From Pseudomonadota bacterium (lineage in GTDB: Bacteria; Desulfobacterota; Binatia; Binatales; Binataceae): 64,000 nucleotides of DNA. The translations under genes were made by a program, and so were the position numbers. The stretch's first letter is position 1. Each line of letters starts with the position of its first letter. The stretch lies in contig JAJPJA010000031.1 of assembly GCA_021324455.1 (NCBI GenBank), positions 124,001 to 188,000 of the forward strand, written 5' to 3'. Below the pieces are notes generated by a model. That model had not been told where the DNA came from. It did not search any database and worked only from the letters and a program-made list of their open reading frames with translations. Of the stretch, positions 55,143 to 64,000 are shown piece after piece.

Positions 55143-57584
55143 CTAAAGCAGCACCTCACTCCTGCGCAGTCGATCGATTTCCTGTTGGCCGAGCCCCAGC
55201 ACCGACGACAGTACATCGTCCGTATCGGCGCCCAAACATGGGGCCGGACGCCGGACCTCGCACGGCGTCAGCGACATCTTCCACGGCACTCCCGAATGGG
55301 TCCGGGGGCCGATTTCCGGATGCGGCAGGCGGACCCAGAAATTGCGCTCGATTAGATGCGGATCCTGGAACAGGTCCTTGACCGTGAGCGTCGGAATCGC
55401 CGCGACGCCCGCCGCCTGGAGCAGTTTGGCCGCCTCCCACCGGTCGCGCCTTGAGGTCCAATCGGTCAGGATACGGTCGAGTTGGTCCTCGTTGCGCTTG
55501 CGGGCGGCGGCGCCGGCAAAGCGGGGGTCGGCGGCCAGTTCCGGACGCCCTATCGTGTGGCATAAGCGGCGCCATTCCTCTTCGTTGCCGACCGCGATGG
55601 TAAGCCATTCCTCGGGCCCGCCCAGCGCCTTGTAGCAGTTATGCGGCGCCATATGACGGTCGCGATTGCCGTTCGGCTCCGGATCGCGCCCGTTCATGGC
55701 GTATTCCAGCAGCGCTTCGGGCAGACTCATCGCCAGCACTTCCATCATCGACACTTCGAAATACTGGCCTATACCGGTGCGGCGGCGCTGGATTAAGGCC
55801 GCATTGATCAAAAACGCCGCGAATACGCCGGTTGCGGGATCGCCATACGCACATGGGCCTTCGCGAATCTGGTCGCCTTCGTATCCCGACACCGCGAGCA
55901 GTCCGGCCTGGCCGTTGACCTGCGGCCCGTAGTTGACGAAGTCCGTGTACGGACCCGTCCGCCCGTAGCATCCGATGGACAACATGATGATGCCGGGGTT
56001 GCGCCGGCGCATCGCCTCGTAGCCCAGACCCATCCGATCCATCACGCCGGCGCCGAAATTCTCAATCGTGATATCGGAGTGGCCGGCCAGCCGCAGCGCC
56101 AGATCGATTCCTTCGGGCTTGCCCAGATTGAGCTGGATGCTGCGCTTGTTCTGATTCCATTCATTGAACACGCCGGCGCGGTTGGGTCCGGGCTCGCCGT
56201 CGGCAAACGGCGGATTGCGGCGGCTCAAACAGGTGCGATTGGCGGTTTCGACGCGAATCACGTCGGCGCCCAGATGCGCCAGCATCATGGTGCAGTACGG
56301 CGCCGCCCAGATCCATCCGAAATCCAGCACGCGCACGCCCGCCAGCGGACCGCCCGCGGTTGGCGGCGGAGTGCCGGCGCGGGGCTGGACGGATGCCGAT
56401 TCCTGCTGTGCCCCAAGCACTTCGGTGTTATGCTGGCCCAGCTTGGGGGCCGGGTTTTCGATTCGCCAGGCCGATCCGGTGGATTTGAACGGCACCGATG
56501 GAATTTCGATGGTGCGGCCGTCCGGCGTGGGCATCGATGCGAAAAAGCTGCGCGCGCGCAGATGGATGTCGGCGTAAACATCCGAGCAGCGATTCATCGG
56601 CGCCAGCGGAATCCGCCTGGCCTGCCCCGCCATGAACAACTCCTGCTTGTTCCAGTTCTGCGTAAACTCCGCCATCAGCGGCCACAACGCGTCGGCGTTC
56701 TGACCGCGCATGAAGCGGTCCTTGAATATCTCTTCGCGGGCCCAGTCGGGATTGCCCATCAGCTCGACCAGCCGCTGCCATTGGTCCTCTTCACCCGGAT
56801 TGATGAAGATCCAGCCGTCGCGCGTGGGCCATATGGAACGGGGACCGTAAATATGATGGCCCAGACGCGACGGCGTGCGCCCGGTGTAGCTGTGAATCGC
56901 CAGCGCCCCCTCGAGCATCGTGGCCAGGCATTCCTGCTCCGATACTTCGATCGACTGCCCCTCTCCGGTTTGAGCGCGGTAGCAGTACGCCGCCAGCGCC
57001 GCCATCGCGGCGAAAGCGCCGGCCTGAAATTCCGCCTGATGCCCGAACAGTTTGAGCGGCGGCCGCTCGGGAAACTGCGACACCGCCGGCGCCAGCGACG
57101 CCATCCCCGAGGAATGCGCCACGGTTATCTCGTACGCGTTAAAGCGCGAGTACGGACCGTGATCGCCGAAGGGTGAGATGCCGGCGACGATCAGGCCCGG
57201 ATGCGCGCGGGTCAGCGCGGCGGCTTCCATGGCGGCGGCGCTCCGATCGCGCGGCGCGATATTGTGCATCAGGATATCGGCGCGCCGCAGCAGCATATCC
57301 AGCGCCGCACGTCCGCCCGGATCGGTCAGATCAAGCGTGACGCCCTTCTTGTCGGCATTAAGATATAGAAACAGTCCGCTCAGATTGGGATCGGGCCGGT
57401 CCTCGAAAAACGGACCGCGGTGGCGCGCGAGGTCCCCCCGCGGAGGTTCCACCTTGACCACCTCCGCCCCGAGTATCGCCATCAGCTTGGCCGCGTATGC
57501 CGCGGCCACCCCCTGGCCGCATTCGACCACCGAGATGCCGGCCAGCGGAAGAGCCGGTTGTTGGGAAGATTCGATCTGAGCCAT
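55143..57584 (-). CDS. Fused tandem CaiB/BaiF CoA-transferase (two domains)
   Basis: This 813-residue protein contains two complete family III CoA-transferase domains, about 1-395 and 412-813, joined by a Pro/Ala-rich linker. The N-terminal copy has Glu185 where the catalytic Asp is expected (21 residues before TGEGQ). The C-terminal copy keeps Asp582 in CAYGDPATG. The N-half resembles the Asp-less protein at 30009-31253 and the C-half resembles the active-type protein at 28714-29982, in the same order. Family III enzymes are interlocked dimers, so the fusion likely makes an obligate heterodimer-like unit with one active site type. The substrate is unknown. Confidence 0.9.
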   Translation of the reverse strand: MAQIESSQQPALPLAGISVVECGQGVAAAYAAKLMAILGAEVVKVEPPRGDLARHRGPFFEDRPDPNLSGLFLYLNADKKGVTLDLTDPGGRAALDMLLRRADILMHNIAPRDRSAAAMEAAALTRAHPGLIVAGISPFGDHGPYSRFNAYEITVAHSSGMASLAPAVSQFPERPPLKLFGHQAEFQAGAFAAMAALAAYCYRAQTGEGQSIEVSEQECLATMLEGALAIHSYTGRTPSRLGHHIYGPRSIWPTRDGWIFINPGEEDQWQRLVELMGNPDWAREEIFKDRFMRGQNADALWPLMAEFTQNWNKQELFMAGQARRIPLAPMNRCSDVYADIHLRARSFFASMPTPDGRTIEIPSVPFKSTGSAWRIENPAPKLGQHNTEVLGAQQESASVQPRAGTPPPTAGGPLAGVRVLDFGWIWAAPYCTMMLAHLGADVIRVETANRTCLSRRNPPFADGEPGPNRAGVFNEWNQNKRSIQLNLGKPEGIDLALRLAGHSDITIENFGAGVMDRMGLGYEAMRRRNPGIIMLSIGCYGRTGPYTDFVNYGPQVNGQAGLLAVSGYEGDQIREGPCAYGDPATGVFAAFLINAALIQRRRTGIGQYFEVSMMEVLAMSLPEALLEYAMNGRDPEPNGNRDRHMAPHNCYKALGGPEEWLTIAVGNEEEWRRLCHTIGRPELAADPRFAGAAARKRNEDQLDRILTDWTSRRDRWEAAKLLQAAGVAAIPTLTVKDLFQDPHLIERNFWVRLPHPEIGPRTHSGVPWKMSLTPCEVRRPAPCLGADTDDVLSSVLGLGQQEIDRLRRSEVLL

Positions 57585-57773
57585 CGGCGCTATAACTCCA
57601 TCAGCGAAGCATCATGAGGCACGGCTGCCAGAGGCCTGAGGCGGGCCTCGGCAGGCATCAAAGCTCTGCTACCATTTAAAATCCGGCGCAACAACCGCAT
57701 CGGGTCCGGATTGCGCGCGCCGCCCGCTTTCATGCTACAAGTCGCGCAGACATCCGAGGAGCTGCGCGCCGCG

Positions 57774-58958
57774 ATGGATTTTGAATTCACTCCCGATCAG
57801 CAGGCTTTTCGCGCCGAGCTGCGCAGCTGGCTTGAGGCCCACGTGCCGCTTGACCTGCGCATCGATCCCTCCGGCAGTATCACGGCGCCCAATCGCGAGA
57901 TCTTCGAGCGGCGCCGCCAGTTTCAAAAACAGCTGTTCGAGGCGCGATGGATCGGGATCTGGTGGCCGCGCGAATACGGCGGACGCGGCGCCGGCTTGAT
58001 GGAACAGTACATCTACGAGCGCGAATACGAACGAGCGCGCGCGCCCTTCCCGCATAACTACCCCGCAATCAATCAATGGGGTCCGACCCTGATGAACTGG
58101 GGCACGCCGGCGCAAAAAGCGCGCTTCCTCACCCGGATGCTGAGCGGCGAGGATAGCTGGTGCCAGGGCTACTCGGAGCCCGGCGCCGGCTCCGATTTGG
58201 CGGCGCTGCAAACCCGCGCCGAGGACCGCGGCGACTGCTTTCTGCTCAACGGCCAGAAGATCTGGACTTCGGGCGCGCAGTTCTCCGACTGGATGTACAT
58301 GCTGGTGCGCACCGACCCCGCCGCCCCCAAACATCGCGGCATAAGCTGCATGTATCTGGACCTGCGCACTTCCGGGGTTGAAATTCGCCCCCTTATTTTC
58401 ATCAACGGCGAGCATCATTTTAACCAGGTCTTCTTCGACAACGTGCAGGTGCCGAAGGAAAACCTGGTCGGTCCGCTGCACGAAGGATGGAAGGTCGCGA
58501 TGACCACGCTCGGCTTCGAGCGCAGCGCCGCCGCCGGACGCGCCCATGACCTGCAGCTCAAACGGCTGGACGAGTTGACCCGCGCGGCCGCACTCGGCGG
58601 CCGCCCCGCCGCGCAGGATTCCTATGTGCGCCAGCGGGTCGCCCAGTTGCATATCGAATACGAGGCGTTCAAGCTGAGCGGGATGCGCGCGCTGACGCGT
58701 CAGCTCAAGGGACTGCCGCCCGGACCGGAGCGCTCGATGATGAAAATCACCGGCGCCGAACTGGCCGTGCGCATCAACCGTTTCCTCACCGAACTGCTGG
58801 GACATCACGCCCTGGTCGACGGCGCGACGCCGCTGGTGCCCGACGGCGCCGAGCTGCTCAACCGCGTGCTGCTCTCGCGCGTGCACTGCGTATCGGGCGG
58901 GACGGTCGAAATCCAGCGCAACATAATCGGCGAGCGCACGCTTGGGCTGCCCAAGTAG
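57774..58958 (+). CDS. Acyl-CoA dehydrogenase family protein
   Basis: The 394-residue FAD enzyme has an N-terminal helical domain starting MDFEFTPDQQAFRAELRSW, the FAD/substrate segment CQGYSEPGAGSDLAALQTRA, LNGQKIWTSGAQ and the C-terminal helical domain ending VSGGTVEIQRNIIGERTLGLP. The set fits the long-chain or steroid-type ACAD branch. ATG 57774 is chosen because it starts the conserved domain and has GAGGAG upstream; ATG 57732 would add 14 residues. An MFS carrier follows after 32 bases. Confidence 0.9.
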   Translation: MDFEFTPDQQAFRAELRSWLEAHVPLDLRIDPSGSITAPNREIFERRRQFQKQLFEARWIGIWWPREYGGRGAGLMEQYIYEREYERARAPFPHNYPAINQWGPTLMNWGTPAQKARFLTRMLSGEDSWCQGYSEPGAGSDLAALQTRAEDRGDCFLLNGQKIWTSGAQFSDWMYMLVRTDPAAPKHRGISCMYLDLRTSGVEIRPLIFINGEHHFNQVFFDNVQVPKENLVGPLHEGWKVAMTTLGFERSAAAGRAHDLQLKRLDELTRAAALGGRPAAQDSYVRQRVAQLHIEYEAFKLSGMRALTRQLKGLPPGPERSMMKITGAELAVRINRFLTELLGHHALVDGATPLVPDGAELLNRVLLSRVHCVSGGTVEIQRNIIGERTLGLPK

Positions 58959-58990
58959 CGGACGGTAGGAAACTGGCAGAGGTAATCATC

Positions 58991-60247
58991 ATGACCCAGC
59001 GCGATCGGCAAGGATGGGCCATCGTCGGCGGATTTTTCCTGGCCTCATTCTTCATCGTCGGATCGGGCTACGATACCGCCGGCGTGTTCTTCACGCCGCT
59101 GCTCAAGCATTTCGGATGGAGCCGCACGCAACTGTCGATGGTGACCTCGGCCATAAGCCTGGCCGCTGCCGTGGTCGGACCGGGTATCGGATGGATGCTG
59201 GACCGGTTCGAGGCCAAATGGGTGGCGACGGCCGGCGCTGCCGTTTGTGGACTTGCTTTCCTGATGGCCAGCAGAGCCCAGGGACTGGTGTGGCTGGTTT
59301 CGGCCTATGCAATTCTGGGCGTCGGCGCGGCCGCCTCGGCGATGATTCCCTGCTACTACGTGATCAGCAACTGGTTCGACGAGCGCCGCGGCCTGGCGAT
59401 GACGCTGGCAATTACCGGAATCGAGGTCGGCGGCACGGTGATGGCACTGACGGCCAGCTACGTTATCGCGCACGCGGGATGGCGCGCCGCCTATTTGGTG
59501 CTGGCGGCGCCGGTCATTCTGATCGTGATACCGCTGATGCTGCTGGTGGTGCGCAGCCGCCCCGCCGACGCCGCGGCGGCGGCCGCGGCGCATGGCGCGC
59601 ACGCCCCCGCCGCAGCGCTTTCCGTCCAGGACGGACTCGAGGTCGGCACCGCGCTGCGCGAGCGATCGTTCTGGCTGATCGCGATTTCCTACCTGATCTA
59701 CGCCGTCGCCGGCACCGCGCTGGTGGTGCATCTGATCCCGTACCTGATTGGACTTGGATTGACGGCCCAGCGCGCCGCCGCGGTGCTGAGCATCACGCTT
59801 GCGCTCAACGCAATCGGCAAGCCGTCGCTGGGCGCGCTGGCCGACCGCTACGGTATCCGGCTGATGTACGGGCTCAATCTGCTGCTGGTCGGATGCGGCA
59901 TCCTGCTGCTGCTCGACGCGGACCATCCCGCGATGCTGACCGGGTTCGTGCTGGTATACGGGCTGTGCGTGGGGGCGCCAATCGCGCTGATGCCGACGAT
60001 TCTGGCCGACTCGGTGGGGCTGCGGCGTTTCGGGTCGTTGTCGGGACTGCTGGTAACGCTGGGTGTAATCGGCAGCGCCGCGGGCCCGATCGTGGCCGGC
60101 GCGGTATTCGACCGCACCGCCAGCTATGTCGGCGTCTTCGGATGCTTCGGGGCGGGACTGCTGGTCGCCGGTTTCCTGCCGCTGGGATGCGTCCCGTATC
60201 GCCAACGCGCCACCGCCGCCGCCCCGGTGGTGCAGGCGGTTTGTTGA
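58991..60247 (+). CDS. MFS transporter, oxalate/formate antiporter-like
   Basis: This 418-residue carrier with about 12 helices is paralogous to 4509-5744, with shared LKHFGWSRTQ, FWLIAISY and VHLIPYLIGLGLT-type segments. The loop between helices 6 and 7 is Ala/His-rich. It probably moves a small carboxylate in the inner membrane. Its position behind an acyl-CoA dehydrogenase suggests import of the acid that is then degraded. That link is from context only. Confidence 0.87.
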   Translation: MTQRDRQGWAIVGGFFLASFFIVGSGYDTAGVFFTPLLKHFGWSRTQLSMVTSAISLAAAVVGPGIGWMLDRFEAKWVATAGAAVCGLAFLMASRAQGLVWLVSAYAILGVGAAASAMIPCYYVISNWFDERRGLAMTLAITGIEVGGTVMALTASYVIAHAGWRAAYLVLAAPVILIVIPLMLLVVRSRPADAAAAAAAHGAHAPAAALSVQDGLEVGTALRERSFWLIAISYLIYAVAGTALVVHLIPYLIGLGLTAQRAAAVLSITLALNAIGKPSLGALADRYGIRLMYGLNLLLVGCGILLLLDADHPAMLTGFVLVYGLCVGAPIALMPTILADSVGLRRFGSLSGLLVTLGVIGSAAGPIVAGAVFDRTASYVGVFGCFGAGLLVAGFLPLGCVPYRQRATAAAPVVQAVC

Positions 60248-60255
60248 CGCGGTTG

Positions 60256-60379
60256 AGGTGCGGGTCGGCAGTTCGAGGATATGGCCGCTGAGGCCGCGGA
60301 AGTAAACGCCGCCTCCGCCGCGCCAGGTCTGGCCGTCTTCCAGCGACCACGGCGCGCTGCCGTACTTGATCCCGGCCCG
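60256..60379 (-). pseudogene. Remnant of a VOC (glyoxalase/bleomycin resistance) family gene
   Basis: In the gap after the MFS gene the minus strand reads GIKYGSAPWSLEDGQ followed by GGGGVYFRGLSGHILEL, the typical C-terminal strand of VOC-fold metalloenzymes (GVYFRDPDGHxLEL pattern). An in-frame TGA lies immediately upstream (60382-60380), and there is no start codon or stop at the expected place. The N-terminal domain is missing, so this is a decayed fragment of about 40 codons. Confidence 0.5.
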
Positions 60380-60416
60380 TCAGCGGCGCGGCGACCCTGA
60401 CCCGCAAGTGCGGACG

Positions 60417-61100
60417 TCACCGATTTGTCAAAGGGCGTTTTCGCGCCGGCGGTTGCGATTCGCGCCGATGCGCCGCCTCCAGCAGTTCGATTACTTCCTG
60501 GTCGGTAGTCTGGCTGAAGTCCTCGTAGAACTCGCCGATGGCGAAGAAGGAATCCGGCGTCTCCAGGCATAACACCGCGTCCGCTTCGCCGCGCAGCGCG
60601 TCCACCGCGTCGCGCGGCGCGACCGGAACCGCCAGCACGACACCTTTGGCGCCCATCCGCCGAATCCCACGCAGGGCCGCCCGGATCGTGCCGCCGGTGG
60701 CGATACCGTCGTCGACCAGGACCGCGGTGCGGCCGGCAACGTCCAGCGGCGGCCGCCCTTTTCGATAGGTATCCTGACGCCGGCGGATTTCCTTCAATTC
60801 GCTCTCGGTCTCCGCCGCGATGTATTGCGGCGAAACGTCGAGCTGGTCGATGATCTGCTGGTTAAGCACGCTCTGCGGATTGTCGCCGTCAACGATCGCG
60901 CCCAGGCCCAATTCGTGCTGTCCGGGCGCGCCCAGCTTGCGCACCACAACTATGTCCAGCGGCGCGTCCAGGATCCTGGCGGCCTCAAATCCCACCGGTA
61001 CGCCGCCGCGAGGCAGCGCAAGCACCACCGGATTTTCCAGCCGCATGCGCTTGAGCGCCAGACCCAGTTGCCGACCCGCCTGCCTGCGATCCAAAAACAT
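60417..61100 (-). CDS. Phosphoribosyltransferase family protein
   Basis: This 227-residue protein has the PRPP-binding motif AVLVDDGIATGGTIRAAL, the N-terminal LDRRQAGRQLGLALKR and the VVLALPRGGVPVGFEAARIL segment. This is the widely distributed phosphoribosyltransferase-like group often linked with dienelactone hydrolase or stress genes; its substrate is unknown. ATG 61100 has a GGGAG site and is preferred to an upstream start ten codons away. The 211 bases to glgX are divergent and hold no gene. Confidence 0.87.
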   Translation of the reverse strand: MFLDRRQAGRQLGLALKRMRLENPVVLALPRGGVPVGFEAARILDAPLDIVVVRKLGAPGQHELGLGAIVDGDNPQSVLNQQIIDQLDVSPQYIAAETESELKEIRRRQDTYRKGRPPLDVAGRTAVLVDDGIATGGTIRAALRGIRRMGAKGVVLAVPVAPRDAVDALRGEADAVLCLETPDSFFAIGEFYEDFSQTTDQEVIELLEAAHRRESQPPARKRPLTNR

Positions 61101-61312
61101 GGATACTCCCTGAGGCCGCAGCGATTTCAATTGAATTGCTGAGCATTCCGCGTGCCATCCCGGAGCAGGCGTAAAGATGTATGGGATTGCTGCGGCATAT
61201 TCTTACCGACGCCAATGGATACAAGCTGATTGCCGCTGCCTGATACATCGTTTTTCGGGCCTCCGTAATCGCACCGCCTTCTTCTCATCAATAAAAAAGT
61301 TATCCTTGAAAC

Positions 61313-63520
<2,208 letters not shown>

Positions 63521-63559
63521 CCGCGCAATTGTCATGCTGCCAAATCGTTATCGCGCAAC

Positions 63560-63568
63560 TGTTATAAT
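63560..63568 (+). promoter_or_regulatory. Extended -10 promoter for rtcB
   Basis: TGTTATAAT contains a perfect TATAAT (63563-63568) preceded by TGN, an extended -10 element that does not need a good -35. Transcription would start near 63575, about 27 bases before the rtcB start. Confidence 0.6.
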
Positions 63569-63601
63569 GATGGAGCCGCAAATTCCGCGCGGCGTTACGC
63601 G

Positions 63602-64000
63602 ATGCAATTAGAGCTGCACAAGGTCCACGATTACCTGTGGGAAATACCGCGCACCGGGATGATGCGCGTGCCCGGGCGCATCTACGCCAGCGCACCCATG
63701 ATCGACGACCTGCGCCAGGATCCGGCGCTGGGACAGGTGGCCAACGTCGCCTGTCTGCCCGGAATCGTCGGCTACTCGCTGGCGATGCCGGACATACATT
63801 GGGGCTACGGATTTCCGATCGGCGGCGTGGCCGCGGTGGACGCCGAAGACGGCGTGATATCGCCCGGCGGCGTCGGCTACGACATCAACTGCGGCGTGCG
63901 GCTGGTGCGCACCAATCTCCACTATGACGACGTCGCGGGCAAGGCCGAGCGGATCGCGGATGCGCTGTACGAGGCGATTCCGGCCGGAGTCGGTTCCAAA
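63602..64000 (+). CDS. rtcB: RNA-splicing ligase RtcB (partial, runs off the window)
   Basis: The first 133 residues are present. They show the RtcB hallmark motifs [16 protein letters not shown] and [12 protein letters not shown], the latter with the Mn2+-binding Asp and Cys. RtcB joins 2',3'-cyclic phosphate and 5'-OH RNA ends using GTP and Mn2+. The start ATG 63602 begins [16 protein letters not shown], normal for the family. The rest of the gene lies beyond base 64000. Confidence 0.93.
   Translation, partial: MQLELHKVHDYLWEIPRTGMMRVPGRIYASAPMIDDLRQDPALGQVANVACLPGIVGYSLAMPDIHWGYGFPIGGVAAVDAEDGVISPGGVGYDINCGVRLVRTNLHYDDVAGKAERIADALYEAIPAGVGSK

Overview
The window is GC-rich chromosomal DNA from a Gram-negative (diderm) bacterium. 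The evidence for an outer membrane with LPS is a heptosyltransferase next to a Kdo hydroxylase. Sigma-54 regulation, an A-type haem-copper oxidase, many family III CoA-transferases, luciferase-like oxidoreductases and amidohydrolases together recall soil lineages formerly placed near the Deltaproteobacteria, such as Candidatus Binatota. That placement is inference from gene content only. No tRNA, rRNA, CRISPR array, intact insertion sequence or prophage was recognised.

Layout. 0-1 kb: two MaoC-type hydratase subunits. 1-5.7 kb: a short GH57/DUF3536 protein, acetyl-CoA synthetase and an MFS carrier. 5.9-12.2 kb: a sigma-54 two-component system (sensor kinase and NtrC-type regulator) divergent from a class III aminotransferase, a type III polyketide synthase and a PAP2-like envelope protein. 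A -24/-12 promoter and two tandem 16-bp palindromes lie in the divergent region, so this looks like a self-regulated lipid or polyketide module. 12.2-17.6 kb: rimP-nusA-ylxR-infB behind an attenuator-like hairpin. 17.7-20.2 kb: a formate/nitrite-type channel, an orphan HTH protein and a triple-BON protein. 20.4-25.6 kb: a second sigma-54 activator directly downstream of a cytochrome c oxidase operon (subunits II, I, III, IV and a small CxxC membrane protein).

26-39.7 kb is a catabolic region: a methyltransferase, a lipoprotein, an orphan HTH protein, four CaiB/BaiF CoA-transferases, an HPP-type membrane protein, a 3-hydroxyisobutyrate-dehydrogenase-like enzyme, an LLM oxidoreductase, a secreted protein, an amidohydrolase and a TetR repressor with operators over its start codon. 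39.8-42.9 kb: LPS core genes, then a DsbA/TusA/small-protein operon. 43-48.1 kb: a five-gene operon of two SDR proteins (one lacking catalytic residues), acetate kinase, TVP38 and a mercuric-reductase-like flavoprotein. 48.3-60.3 kb: a second amidohydrolase, a thiolase-like protein without its nucleophile, a second LLM enzyme, an Mg2+ P-type ATPase, an 813-residue double CoA-transferase, an acyl-CoA dehydrogenase, an MFS carrier and a VOC remnant. 60.4-64 kb: a phosphoribosyltransferase, glycogen debranching enzyme and the start of rtcB.

The most interesting items are the sigma-54-controlled type III PKS module, the repeated variant-then-active order of CoA-transferase domains (once as adjacent genes, once fused), and several enzymes whose key residues are replaced. 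All functional statements are from reading motifs; no database search was run.
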